From Flavobacteriales bacterium (GTDB lineage: Bacteria; Bacteroidota; Bacteroidia; Flavobacteriales_F; PHOS-HE28): a DNA stretch of 64,000 bases. The DNA is taken from contig JAEUSU010000041.1 of NCBI GenBank assembly GCA_016788635.1, positions 124,001 through 188,000 of the forward strand. Reading direction: 5' to 3'. Positions 18,283 to 26,739 of the stretch are shown piece after piece; the first letter of the stretch is position 1, and the number at the start of each line of letters is the position of its first letter. Under the pieces are notes generated by a model. It did no database searches and was not told the origin of the DNA. It was given only the letters and a program-made list of their open reading frames with translations. Made by a program: the position numbers and the translations under genes.

Positions 18283-19041
18283 ATGCGCCCCGTGGTGCCC
18301 TTGTTCGCCTTGCCGCTTTTGCTTGGCGCGGTCCTGCAGGCAGAGGCTCAAACGGACAGTGTGGGCTTCATTCCGCGCAAGAACCTGATCAAGGTGGGCT
18401 TCACCTCCACCTGGGTCAAGGTGGCCACGCTCAACTATGAGCGCGTGCTGCATCCCGACTGGAGTGTGGCGCTCACCGTGAGCTACATGCTGCCGGTGTT
18501 CCCCAGCGGACTTTTCGATCTGAATGCCGAGAACATTGAGTTCAATGCGGACCGGAAGATCACCGGTATGTACTTCACCCCCGAGGTGAAGTGGTTCGTG
18601 GAACGCAGCGATCGCCGGCCGGCGCCGCGTGGCTTGTATGTGGGAGCCTATTTGCGGTACAGCGATACGCGCTATACGGCATCCATCACGGCCGAGCGTA
18701 CCGGGCCTAACGCCGACGGCATGATCCAAACGGACCTGCAGATCGACCTATCCGAGCTCGGTGTGGGGCCTTCACTGGGTTACCAGTTCCTGGCCATCAA
18801 GGACCGGCTGGCCATTGATGCCATCTTCTTTGCGCCGCGCTGGTCGTTGTACAAGCTGCGTGTGCAGGCGGACCTTCAGGGTGAAGGGGAGTTGTACGAT
18901 GCGTTGGAGGAGGCCCTTGAGAACATCCTGGGCCGCCAGCTCTTGAACACCAGCATTGATCTGTCCAACTCAGGTTCCACCACGATCGACCGCAACAGCC
19001 TGGGTTACCGGTTCGGGATCAAGGTGGGCTATGCGTTCTGA
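18283..19041 (+). CDS. Outer-membrane beta-barrel protein, unknown function
   Basis: 252 aa with signal peptide MRPVVPLFALPLLLGAVLQA followed by EAQ. The body alternates aromatic and polar residues (KVGFTSTWVKVATLNYERVL, TPEVKWFVERS, GLYVGAYLRYSDTRY) and ends LGYRFGIKVGYAF, the usual C-terminal barrel strand with terminal Phe. It resembles DUF3575-type Bacteroidota outer-membrane proteins, but I am not sure of the family. Convergent with the DcaP-like gene, 17 bp apart. It may share the divergent FNR-like operator at 18216. Confidence 0.65.
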   Translation: MRPVVPLFALPLLLGAVLQAEAQTDSVGFIPRKNLIKVGFTSTWVKVATLNYERVLHPDWSVALTVSYMLPVFPSGLFDLNAENIEFNADRKITGMYFTPEVKWFVERSDRRPAPRGLYVGAYLRYSDTRYTASITAERTGPNADGMIQTDLQIDLSELGVGPSLGYQFLAIKDRLAIDAIFFAPRWSLYKLRVQADLQGEGELYDALEEALENILGRQLLNTSIDLSNSGSTTIDRNSLGYRFGIKVGYAF

Positions 19042-19058
19042 GCGTCCCGGTCACGCGC

Positions 19059-20204
19059 TCAGTTAATGTTCATCCGCACGCTCACCATGATCCGGTCCGC
19101 TGTGCCTTCGTCGCCGTTGATGTCGCGGCGCAACCCATGCAGGTATTCCACTCCCGCGTAGGCGTAGGGGGTGAAATGCCACAGCAGGTTCACGGCCCCA
19201 TAGGTGGCGAAGTCCATATCGCTGCCGGGCTGACCGGCCTGTGGGTCATCGGTGCCTGCGTTCAGCACCAGGAAGGAGGTCCACTCGCTGGACCAGTGAC
19301 GCTGGTACCCGAGGGTGGCTGCGAGGCCCGTGATGGGTTGAATGATGGCATTGGCATCCGGCGCACCAAAGGTGCCGAAGCGGTAGCGCGCGATCCCCGG
19401 TCCGTAGATCACCTGCGCGGTGAGCATGTCCTTCTCACCGACCTGCAATCCGCCGCTCAGGTTCACGCCGGAAGTCGTCATCTGTTGCACAGCGCCGGAA
19501 TCCGGAGCGAAAGCCACGTTACCGACGAAGCCGGCAACGAGCAGATGCCCCCGTGTTCCGGTATGTTTCAGGCGCGCCACCAGATCGGGAAGCGGATTGC
19601 TCAGGGTGCCGGGCGAAGGGGTATCCACGTTCCGTGAGGGTTCCTCCACGGCCACCGCCAGTTGAAGGCGATCGCCCAAGGGGTGCGTGTAGCGGAATTG
19701 CGCATGCCGCGCGAAGGCGTATGCTGCCGGCTTTTCGAAGTCGAGCGTGGCGGGAATGATCAGTTCGTCCATGAAGGTGCTCCAGTACTGGCCCACCAGC
19801 CAGCGTTCGCCCACCTGCACGATGGCATGGCGCAACCGGAAGCTGTTCCCGCTGCCAAAAAAGTCACCTTCCACAAAGCCACGTACCTCCCCGAAGCGTG
19901 AATCACGCCGGACATCCAGGAATATCCGCGTTTCCATGGCCTGCAGGTGCGTGCTGGTGCCCGTGCTGCCGTCCGTGGGGATCTTGCTCACATCGAAGTA
20001 GTTCGGTGAGCCGATCGGCTTCAGGTCATGGATCAGGTCGGCCTTCACGTAGCCACCGATGGTCATGCGTGTAGTGGTGCCCGGAATGAGCCACCAACCG
20101 GGCTTCAACACGTGCTTCGTGGTATCACCTTGTGCGCACAGCGGAGTGGCGGTGGCCAGGCTCCACACGAGGCCAGCGGCAAGCGGGGACCAGCGCAGGG
20201 TCAT
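19059..20204 (-). CDS. DcaP-like outer-membrane porin
   Basis: 381 aa from ATG at 20204, which begins the signal peptide MTLRWSPLAAGLVWSLATAT; upstream in-frame sequence overlaps the carbonic anhydrase gene and is not credible. GTTTRMTIGGYVKADLIHDL is the DcaP-type start of the barrel, followed by MQAMETRIFLDVR-like and GFVEGDFFGSGNSFRLRHA blocks and VGQYWSTFMD, all typical of DcaP family trimeric porins that pass dicarboxylates or other small anions. The protein ends GTADRIMVSVRMNIN. ATGA overlap with the carbonic anhydrase stop (20201-20204) shows a two-gene operon, which suggests bicarbonate or organic-anion passage connected with CO2 hydration in the periplasm. Confidence 0.82.
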   Translation of the reverse strand: MTLRWSPLAAGLVWSLATATPLCAQGDTTKHVLKPGWWLIPGTTTRMTIGGYVKADLIHDLKPIGSPNYFDVSKIPTDGSTGTSTHLQAMETRIFLDVRRDSRFGEVRGFVEGDFFGSGNSFRLRHAIVQVGERWLVGQYWSTFMDELIIPATLDFEKPAAYAFARHAQFRYTHPLGDRLQLAVAVEEPSRNVDTPSPGTLSNPLPDLVARLKHTGTRGHLLVAGFVGNVAFAPDSGAVQQMTTSGVNLSGGLQVGEKDMLTAQVIYGPGIARYRFGTFGAPDANAIIQPITGLAATLGYQRHWSSEWTSFLVLNAGTDDPQAGQPGSDMDFATYGAVNLLWHFTPYAYAGVEYLHGLRRDINGDEGTADRIMVSVRMNIN

Positions 20205-21070
20205 CGCACCTGGCCGCTGAGCACCACGGTCTCCACGGTGCGTTCGTGAACGGGTTGCACAGGCCTGTTGTTGGGCCCTATGCGCGTGGCGAAGGCTGCG
20301 ATCTGCTCCTTGCTCAGGGTGATGCGGTCCTGCAACACCAACCACTGTACATGTTCGCTGCAAGGCGGGGTGGTCAGTGAACCCACGTAGTGAAAGGCCT
20401 TCTCGGTGGCGGGCAGATGAACCTTCAGGTCAAGTTGGTGATCGGCCACCGTAATGGTGTCCCCCTTGGTGGCAGGCAGGTTCTCCACCAGTTTCGCGAA
20501 GTTGGCGTTGGACTTTCCCTCTTCGATCAACACGCCGACCACGGCGAAGTTCCCGGCGCTGTCCTGGTGCACCAGGTGCATTTCCATGGGCAGGCTCCTT
20601 CCATCCAGCGTGTGTTCGCTGGGGGTGTGGAAGTGGAATTGCTTCAGCGTATAGTTGCGCCCGTTCAGCGCAAGGGTGCTGCCCTCGTCCACGGTCACCT
20701 GAATGGTGTGTCCGTTGTCCACCAGTTCATCCACATGCTCGTGGTGGGCCAGGGTAAGCCCGGTGCTGCCGTAGTTGAATGACCACTGCGCTCCTTTTGT
20801 CCCTGCCTTGGTCGTCAAGGCGATCGGCGACTGTCCTCTGCCGTCCTTGCACAAAGCATACACGGGGCTCAGTACACCCCACGCGGCCGGGCCTTCCGCC
20901 CCGTCGTAGCTCCAATGCACCGGGCGCGCGCTGGCAACCACGGTCGTGGTATCCGGCGGCTCAGGGGGGGGCTGCCCGTGTTCATCGGGTTGTTGTGGTG
21001 TACTGCAGGCGGTGATCGCAGCGATGAACGACATCGGCAACAGGATGTGCGGCTTCAAGTAGTGGGGCAT
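20201..21070 (-). CDS. Alpha-type carbonic anhydrase, lipoprotein
   Basis: 289 aa from ATG at 21070: MPHYLKPHILLPMSFIAAIT ends at a Cys (lipobox AITAC). Catalyses CO2 + H2O to bicarbonate + H+ in the periplasm. Zinc ligands are visible: His146 and His148 in FHFHTPSEH and His165 in EMHLVHQD. Other alpha-CA signatures are WSYDGAEGPAAWG near the N-terminus, GQSPIAL, and SLTTPPCSEHVQWLVL with the conserved Thr-Thr-Pro-Pro-Cys-Ser-Glu. Transcribed before, and overlapping, the DcaP-like porin gene. Upstream in-frame ATGs at 21082 and 21109 are possible but lengthen the n-region without need. A TACATTTC element at 21104-21097 is a plausible -7 box. Confidence 0.95.
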   Translation of the reverse strand: MPHYLKPHILLPMSFIAAITACSTPQQPDEHGQPPPEPPDTTTVVASARPVHWSYDGAEGPAAWGVLSPVYALCKDGRGQSPIALTTKAGTKGAQWSFNYGSTGLTLAHHEHVDELVDNGHTIQVTVDEGSTLALNGRNYTLKQFHFHTPSEHTLDGRSLPMEMHLVHQDSAGNFAVVGVLIEEGKSNANFAKLVENLPATKGDTITVADHQLDLKVHLPATEKAFHYVGSLTTPPCSEHVQWLVLQDRITLSKEQIAAFATRIGPNNRPVQPVHERTVETVVLSGQVR

Positions 21071-21292
21071 GGTGGCGTCCATTCTGGCTGTGGAGCGAAA
21101 TGTATCCATTGGTTATAGATCCTGAATTGGCTTGGGATCCGTTCAACGCGGAATGAAGTACACGCGGGCTGGCCAACACGCGCGTGGATATCGGCCAGTG
21201 CGCAGGAAGGACAATGGATCCATCACCGTTCAGGTGTATGCGCAGCAATGGCCTGCGTGACCGACCGGCATGGAAGGGGACCCGCCAGAAGC

Positions 21293-21324
21293 AGAAAGCC
21301 CGGGCGATCACCGTCCGGGCTTCT
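21293..21324 (-). terminator. Putative terminator after the 21345-25788 gene cluster
   Basis: Stem AAGCCCGG (21296-21303) / CCGGGCTT (21315-21322) with an 11-nt loop, 20 bp beyond the stop of the minus-strand lipoprotein gene; on the minus strand the stem is followed by TCTGCTTC, only weakly U-rich. Confidence 0.5.
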
Positions 21325-21344
21325 GGTCGTTGCCTGAGGCGCAC

Positions 21345-21983
21345 CTACCCGCGCCGGCTCTTCCTCCACTTCTGCTCTTTCTTGATGAGGCCGTCCTTCA
21401 CCATCTGCCGGTAGACCACGTCGGTCACCTCATTCACTGCGTCGATCATACGGTTGGGGTTCACCGTGGTGGTGGTACCCGTCCACAGCAGGCGGCTGGG
21501 GCTGGTGCTGTAGACATTGGTCTGGATCACGTAGGTCACGTCCATGGTCATGAATCCGGGGTTGTTCCACATGCCCATGCCCATGCCATGGAAACCCCAC
21601 GGGGACATCATCATGCTCGGCATGGGTGTGCCGGGGATCCACACCTGTTCCTTGGCCCGGTCCACCAGGCGCATGATCACGATGCCGTCGATGCCATCGC
21701 GGATCATGCGGTCGTTCACGCCGGGGTCGTTGATGGCGTCCACATTGTCACCCAGGTAGCGGTAGGAGGCAATGCCATGTGGCGCGGAGAATTTCACCAG
21801 GCGGTCCTCGGCCTGGCGGCGCGTGCCGTCATCCTTGATCAGCGCAATGATCAGCAGCTTGTTCAGGTTGCGCTTGTCCACGGTGACATCGGGTTCGGCC
21901 CAACTGGTCACCAGTTTGGTGCTGTTGCAGGAATTGGCCAACAGCGCAAGCGCCACCAGCCCGATCGAAAGTTTGATGTTCAT
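21345..21983 (-). CDS. Lipoprotein with Met/Gly/Trp-rich loop, unknown function
   Basis: 212 aa; MNIKLSIGLVALALLANSC is a lipoprotein signal (lipobox ANSC). It has a mixed alpha/beta body (LNKLLIIALIKDDGTRRQAE, DGIDGIVIMRLVDRAKEQV) interrupted by a Met/Gly/Trp-rich loop (MPSMMMSPWGFHGMGMGMW). The fold resembles Bacteroidota DUF4136-type lipoproteins, whose two members at 25153 and 41175 have comparable Trp/Gly/Tyr loops in the same place, but identity is too low to assert the family. Last gene of a minus-strand run 25788 to 21345, so probably co-transcribed with the Met/Gly-rich 832-aa protein upstream. Confidence 0.7.
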   Translation of the reverse strand: MNIKLSIGLVALALLANSCNSTKLVTSWAEPDVTVDKRNLNKLLIIALIKDDGTRRQAEDRLVKFSAPHGIASYRYLGDNVDAINDPGVNDRMIRDGIDGIVIMRLVDRAKEQVWIPGTPMPSMMMSPWGFHGMGMGMWNNPGFMTMDVTYVIQTNVYSTSPSRLLWTGTTTTVNPNRMIDAVNEVTDVVYRQMVKDGLIKKEQKWRKSRRG

Positions 21984-22016
21984 ATGGCTCAAAGGAAAGG
22001 ATCAGGGACTTCACCG

Positions 22017-24515
22017 TCAACGCCGGCCACCGGCAGGCCGTGCACCACCACCCGCGGGCCGCGCGCCGCCACCGGCTGGCCGGCCTTGCATGCTGCCACC
22101 GGGGCGGGCCTGCATTCCCCCACCGGCAGGAGGACGGCTTTGCATGCTTCCACCCGGCCGGGACTGCATGCCCCCACCGGCAGGAGGACGGCTTTGCATG
22201 CCGGGGTTCGCGCGGTTTTGTGGCGCCGCGCCACCCCGTTGTGTGTTGTAGCCATTCACGCGCTGCTGACCGCGATCGCGGCTTTGCATGTCGCGGTTCA
22301 ACTGCTGTTGCGTGTTGTTCGGTATGGATTGGCGCCCACCACCCTGGTTTCCGCCAGGCCGGCCGACTTGCTGGTAGTTGCTACCACCCGTGTTGCGATA
22401 CACATTGCCCTGCCGGTCGCTCACCAGGTTATTGCCGCCACCACGGTTCGGTGCATTGCCACCATTGGGACGCGTTCCGTCGCGGTATTGTCCGCCTCCC
22501 GGTGCGTTCGGGCGTTGGCTGGCCTGCACACCGGGCCGGCCGTTGTTGTTGTACAGGTTCTGTGCGCCCTGTCCGGCCCGATTGCCGGGCAATTGGTTGC
22601 GGTTCGCATAGCCGAGGTTGCCCTGGGTGCGGCCACTACCTGCGCTGCCATTCACGCGGTTGGGGTTCACATTGCGGCGCATGCCCGGGCCATGCATGGG
22701 CCCGCGCATCGGTGGCATGAACATCGGTGGGCCCCACCAGCCTCCCATACCCCAGCCCATGCCCATTCCCCAGCCCATACCCATGCCCCAGCTCATACCC
22801 ATACCCCAACCCATTCCCATACCCATACCCATACCCCAGCCCATGCCCATACCCCAGCCCATGCTCATGGTCCAGCCCATCCAGGGGTTCCAGTGCATGC
22901 CGAAGCCCCAGGTAACGGGGCGCGGAACGAACACGGTACCCACCCAGGGTTGGTAGTGGAAGCCGGTGCCGTACACCACGGTGGTGCCGTAAACGAATGT
23001 GCCGGTATAGCCTGGGGTATAGCCCACGTAGACCACTTCGGGCGTGCTGTCGTAGATCTCCACGTAGCGCACGTTGTAGCTGGGGCTGCTCGGCGGTATA
23101 TCCATCACTTCAGGAGGCACGGATGTGCTCACCGCCCAAGGTCCGCTCGCACTGGGGCTATCGTACCACACACCTCCGTCGCAGGCATGGAAGCGCCCGT
23201 TGATGTGCAGCACGGTGGCACTGGAATTCTCCGCCTCCTGGATGTTGGTGCCGGGTATCGTGGTGAAGCGCGGAGCACCGTCGTAGGTGATCTCGGTGGT
23301 GGCGCTGCGTTCAACGCGTGCCGTCTGCGGGATGGACGCGTCCAGGATGGCCTCGCGCGCCGCACGCGTGCCCGGCACACTGGCCAGCACCACGTCCATC
23401 TCGCTGCCTTCCGGGATGCGCGCAAAATCCTCGGGCAATGCGTCGGGCTCAACAAACGCCCAGCCGTTGGGTCCAAGTGAATCGCTTGCGAACCAACGGC
23501 CGCTCAGCAGCACATAGTAGCGCTGCGAACCCAGCTCCATGAAAATGTTGTTCTCCGAATTGGGCACATACAACAAACCGGTGCCTTCAATGGGCGTGAA
23601 TGAGGGGCTGCCAACGGTCTGGATCAACTCCGCAGGCTCCTTGCTCACAATGATCTTGGGGATGATCGGCTGGCCGTTCTCGTCCCGCACCGGCTCAGGA
23701 CGCTCGATCTCCGGAGTGGACAAGGGTGGTGGTGCTGCGGTCACCGCAGCGGGTTCATAGCGTGTGCCCGAACGGCGCGAGCCCTTTTTGGCAGGTGCTG
23801 CGGTGGTTGTTGGTTGCGGTGCGGCTTGCGGAGGCGGTGGCACCAGGTCGAAGGGCGGATCGGGGATGTTGGTCCAGGGGCCAAGCACGTCCTGGGCCAT
23901 GTACCACAGCGCGCCATTGGTGAGGAAGTGTGCCGTGGTCCCCTTCCGGCGTGCAATGGCATACGGGGTGTTCACCACACGTTCAAAGTCCTTGTTCTCG
24001 ATGTCCTGGTATACCGGTTCGCCTTCAATGATCACCAAGGTGGCGTACTCCTCCTCAAAGTAGATGGTGGGAGGATCGTTGCGGAAAGCAGGCTTGCGTT
24101 GTTGCCTAGCATCCAAACTCGCGATCAGCCGGTCGATGTAGATGGGTTGCGTGTGATGGGGGATCTCCTGCGCAAGCAGTTCCTGCAGGGCACGCACCTT
24201 CGCCGTGTCCTCAATGGTCGGGAACTTGGCATCCGTGACCTTCAGCATGGTGAGCTCACCCATGCGCGTATCGCGGTCCACTTCGAGCAGGCCGGTGGCC
24301 CACACCGCGCCATACACGGTCACCATCTTCTTCTGGTCGGTGACGGCCACTGCCGAGCGGGCGGTGATGCGGCCGTTCTCATAACTCTCCGGTTGGGGTT
24401 GGAAGATGGTGATGGTATGGCCTCCTTCCGGTGTCCTCAGCTTCATGGGCCATTGGTCCTGGCCAGGAACGATGGTCACTGTACAGACCAGTATCAGGAG
24501 CAGGAAGGGGCGCAT
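22017..24515 (-). CDS. Large secreted protein with Met-Gly-Trp repeat and Gln/Arg/Pro/Gly tail
   Basis: 832 aa from ATG at 24515 (MRPFLLLILVCTVTIVPGQ signal peptide). Residues ~20-500 are globular and contain repeated SWxxS-type units (EGTGLLYVPNSENNIFMELG, then RYYVLLSGRWFASDSLGPNG) and FHACDGGVWYDSPSASGPWA, similar to uncharacterised Bacteroidota and proteobacterial proteins sometimes labelled 'carbohydrate-binding family V/XII'; I cannot confirm that label. Residues ~545-591 (bases 22741-22878) are a low-complexity run of MGWGMGMGWGMG units. The C-terminal ~170 residues are Asn/Gln/Arg-rich, ending in repeats of MQSRPPAGGG and GGARPA. Such Met-rich repeats can bind copper in other proteins; no evidence here beyond composition. 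Confidence 0.75.
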   Translation of the reverse strand: MRPFLLLILVCTVTIVPGQDQWPMKLRTPEGGHTITIFQPQPESYENGRITARSAVAVTDQKKMVTVYGAVWATGLLEVDRDTRMGELTMLKVTDAKFPTIEDTAKVRALQELLAQEIPHHTQPIYIDRLIASLDARQQRKPAFRNDPPTIYFEEEYATLVIIEGEPVYQDIENKDFERVVNTPYAIARRKGTTAHFLTNGALWYMAQDVLGPWTNIPDPPFDLVPPPPQAAPQPTTTAAPAKKGSRRSGTRYEPAAVTAAPPPLSTPEIERPEPVRDENGQPIIPKIIVSKEPAELIQTVGSPSFTPIEGTGLLYVPNSENNIFMELGSQRYYVLLSGRWFASDSLGPNGWAFVEPDALPEDFARIPEGSEMDVVLASVPGTRAAREAILDASIPQTARVERSATTEITYDGAPRFTTIPGTNIQEAENSSATVLHINGRFHACDGGVWYDSPSASGPWAVSTSVPPEVMDIPPSSPSYNVRYVEIYDSTPEVVYVGYTPGYTGTFVYGTTVVYGTGFHYQPWVGTVFVPRPVTWGFGMHWNPWMGWTMSMGWGMGMGWGMGMGMGMGWGMGMSWGMGMGWGMGMGWGMGGWWGPPMFMPPMRGPMHGPGMRRNVNPNRVNGSAGSGRTQGNLGYANRNQLPGNRAGQGAQNLYNNNGRPGVQASQRPNAPGGGQYRDGTRPNGGNAPNRGGGNNLVSDRQGNVYRNTGGSNYQQVGRPGGNQGGGRQSIPNNTQQQLNRDMQSRDRGQQRVNGYNTQRGGAAPQNRANPGMQSRPPAGGGMQSRPGGSMQSRPPAGGGMQARPGGSMQGRPAGGGARPAGGGARPAGGRR

Positions 24516-24547
24516 GTGAAAGGAGAATGAACGGCCGGTGCCTGGCA

Positions 24548-25144
24548 TCAGCTCGTGCGGAACACAAAGCCCAGATTGAAGCCGAGGTAGGACTGACCTT
24601 CCAGTTCGCGCGAACGGAAGCCCACCACATAGTCGATCCCGAACAGGAGTTCCGCGTTCCTGCTCAGGAAATAGGTGACGCCAATGCCCGGCTTGAGCAT
24701 GAACTGCCAGGGGTTCTCAAAGACCTCGAACAGGCCGAACTGGGTGGTGCGCCGCACTCGCAGTGCTCCGGCACCCATGCTCACGTAAGGCATCAGGTCC
24801 TGGCCCTCGGTCAGGAAGTACTCCGCCTGGCCGCTGAACTGGAAGGTGCTTTGGTAGCGGAACTGCACCCCGCTTACCGATGCGGTGCCGAAGGTGTAGG
24901 TGTCGAAGTCCTTGCGTTCTTCAAAGGCCTGCCACGCCATATCCACACCCACCGCGAATCCGGAACTCGGCACCACCCGGATACCCATGTTGAAGCCACT
25001 CCAACTGGTGCGCTGGAGGTAGTCTCGGAACGCCCCAACGGGCACGCCCGTCTGGTAGCGGAGCACGAAGAAGGTGCCTTGTGCCAGGACCAGGGGGCCG
25101 ATCAGCAGCAGGCCAATGGAAAGAAAGGTTCGGAGGGTACGCAT
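24548..25144 (-). CDS. Outer-membrane beta-barrel protein (paralogue of 40580-41167)
   Basis: 198 aa with signal peptide MRTLRTFLSIGLLLIGPLVL and a small beta-barrel body. Landmarks shared with the gene at 40580-41167 include FE-E/K-RKDFDTY, SGVQFRYQSTF, PYVSMGAGALRVRRT, NPWQFMLKPGIGV, then SRELEGQSYLGFNLGFVF near the end. No enzymatic motif. It lies 8 bp after the DUF4136 lipoprotein gene and in the same order as its paralogue, so the pair was duplicated together. Function unknown; likely an outer-membrane partner of the DUF4136 lipoprotein. Confidence 0.75.
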   Translation of the reverse strand: MRTLRTFLSIGLLLIGPLVLAQGTFFVLRYQTGVPVGAFRDYLQRTSWSGFNMGIRVVPSSGFAVGVDMAWQAFEERKDFDTYTFGTASVSGVQFRYQSTFQFSGQAEYFLTEGQDLMPYVSMGAGALRVRRTTQFGLFEVFENPWQFMLKPGIGVTYFLSRNAELLFGIDYVVGFRSRELEGQSYLGFNLGFVFRTS

Positions 25145-25152
25145 GGCGCTGC

Positions 25153-25788
25153 TCAGTTGGCGTTGATGTTGAGATAGGGGGACTGAGTGAAGCCCTGGTC
25201 CGTGGTGAAATCAATGCGGTTCAGGATACCTTGGGTGGTGCCCTCGAAGAGCCCGTCCACCACCAGGGTCCACATCACGGGCATGTAGCCATTCGCATCG
25301 ATCTCTTTTGTATAGGCCATTTGCACGAAGAAAGTGCCGGTGCGGTGCGTGGTCACGGTGGGGGGGAAGAAGCCCGGATAGGCCCAACCCCAACCCCAGC
25401 CCCAGCCCGGGAAGCCCCAACCCCACATACCCCAGTTGTACCAATAGTTCACCACCACGGTCTTGCTGGCCGAAGGGAACAGCACCACGTCCGCCGCCAT
25501 GTAGTCGTTCACCTGTGTCCATCCCAGCCGGTTCAAGTTGCTGCGCAGGCGCTGCAGGATACGGTCGGCGAACAAGGGGTTCACCATTTCCGGCAGCTCG
25601 CCCGGTTCCAGATCATCCTGGATGAACACCACGCTGTCCGGGAGGTAATAGGTCCGCTGAGCCTGAAAATTGAAGGAGGGGGAGAAGTTCGTATAGATCA
25701 GGTCCATCTCATCGATGAACTCGGGACCCAGGTTGGAACAGCCTGTGAACAAGATCGAAGCTGCAGCAGCAAGGAGATAGGTCTTCAT
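25153..25788 (-). CDS. DUF4136 family lipoprotein with Trp/Gly/Pro-rich loop (paralogue of 41175-41804)
   Basis: 211 aa; MKTYLLAAAASILFTGC gives a lipobox FTGC. Core DUF4136 features: DLIYTNFSPSFNFQAQRTYYLPDSV at the start (strand and YALPD-type motif), GWTQVNDYMAADVVLFPSAS in the middle, and MPVMWTLVVDGLFEG near the end. Between them is an unusual segment WYNWGMWGWGFPGWG continuing WGWAYPGF, coded at about 25375-25445. The paralogue at 41175 has a Tyr/Gly/Trp version in the same position. A plausible -7 element TACTTTCG lies at 25812-25805, but no FNR-like operator is found upstream, unlike the paralogue. Confidence 0.8.
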   Translation of the reverse strand: MKTYLLAAAASILFTGCSNLGPEFIDEMDLIYTNFSPSFNFQAQRTYYLPDSVVFIQDDLEPGELPEMVNPLFADRILQRLRSNLNRLGWTQVNDYMAADVVLFPSASKTVVVNYWYNWGMWGWGFPGWGWGWGWAYPGFFPPTVTTHRTGTFFVQMAYTKEIDANGYMPVMWTLVVDGLFEGTTQGILNRIDFTTDQGFTQSPYLNINAN

Positions 25789-25997
25789 GGGAATGGGTGG
25801 GGTGCGAAAGTACGGGATGAAAACGCCTTCACCCAGTTCGGGTCCGGGGTCTCGATCCCGTTCCCAAAGGGGGTTGATGGCATGGGGTCTGATCGGTGCG
25901 CATTTCTACCGTGAAGGTTCAGGATCGCCGTTCATCATTTGCCTGCGCAGCTTCCGGATCGGCATGGCTGCATAGCTTCGCCGCTCATCGTCCATTC

Positions 25998-26669
25998 ATG
26001 AAAAAGCAAGTCGCAAGGTCCATCCTCATAACAGCACTGGTGTTCGGCCTGGCTGGTACGGCAGTAGCCCAGCAGCTGCACCTCAATGTGTTCGGCGGAT
26101 ACACGTTCAGGGAGCGGGTGGACATTTCCGGCACGTACAACGGCTTGCGTTACAACCGGGTGTTCATGGAGCACAGCGAACACTTTGGAGGCAGCCTGGA
26201 GTTCGAGTTCCGTCCGGGTGTGGCCATCGACCTGCGCTACCAGTTGCAGCCCACCACCGGGTGGGCCGACCATGGGGTCAGCCGCACGACATTCGATCTG
26301 GATGTGCACTACATCACCCTGGGTGTGCTGCGTTACCGGGAGTTCAGCGATGTGGCCTCGGGTTTCGGGGGCATCATGATCGGCGCCGGTGTATTTGACT
26401 CGGACAAGTTCTCCACCACCAATTTCTCCATTGGCTTTCAGGCCGGTATCCTGGCCAAGTTCAGTGAGGCGGTGGGGCTGAAGATCGGTGCGCAATTGAT
26501 GAGCCCGGTCCAGGGTGCGGGTGCGGGTCTGTTCTTCGGTACCGGTGGTGCCAGTGTGGGGGTATCCACCTTCAGCACGGTGTTCCAATTCGGATTTACG
26601 GGCGGCCTGCGATTCAGCTTTGGAGGTACTGGCGGTACATCCTCATCTGCGCCACCCAGGATGCGGTAG
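25998..26669 (+). CDS. Outer-membrane beta-barrel protein (paralogue of 39526-40260)
   Basis: 223 aa from ATG at 25998 (MKKQVARSILITALVFGLAG signal peptide; the upstream frame is non-coding). Shares the full length with the gene at 39526: LNVFGGYTFRERVDISGTYNG, then FGGSLEFEFRPGVAIDL, SGFGGIMIGAGVFD, FSEAVGLKIGAQLMSPVQGA, GLFFGTGGASVGVSTFST and FQFGFTGGL. The C-terminus is a short Gly/Ser/Pro tail. Divergently transcribed from the DUF4136 gene. A -7-like TAGCTTCG at 25973-25980 is 18 bp before the ATG. Function unknown. Confidence 0.8.
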   Translation: MKKQVARSILITALVFGLAGTAVAQQLHLNVFGGYTFRERVDISGTYNGLRYNRVFMEHSEHFGGSLEFEFRPGVAIDLRYQLQPTTGWADHGVSRTTFDLDVHYITLGVLRYREFSDVASGFGGIMIGAGVFDSDKFSTTNFSIGFQAGILAKFSEAVGLKIGAQLMSPVQGAGAGLFFGTGGASVGVSTFSTVFQFGFTGGLRFSFGGTGGTSSSAPPRMR

Positions 26670-26739
26670 GGCCCGGAAGGATCATCCATGGTGCCGTGCG
26701 GCCTGGTGCCGTTCGTGCCACCACTCCGACCAGTCTCCC

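Noticed and set aside
21270-23480. 736-codon plus-strand open frame opposite the Met/Gly-rich protein
   Set aside because: Its product is a His/Pro/Ala string mirroring the minus-strand repeats; the minus-strand frame has a signal peptide and operon neighbours.
25789-25997. FNR-like operator for the first copy of the duplicated envelope genes
   Set aside because: The -7 elements at 25812-25805 and 25973-25980 are present, but positions 28-31 bp upstream show no HTGA-N6-TCAD.
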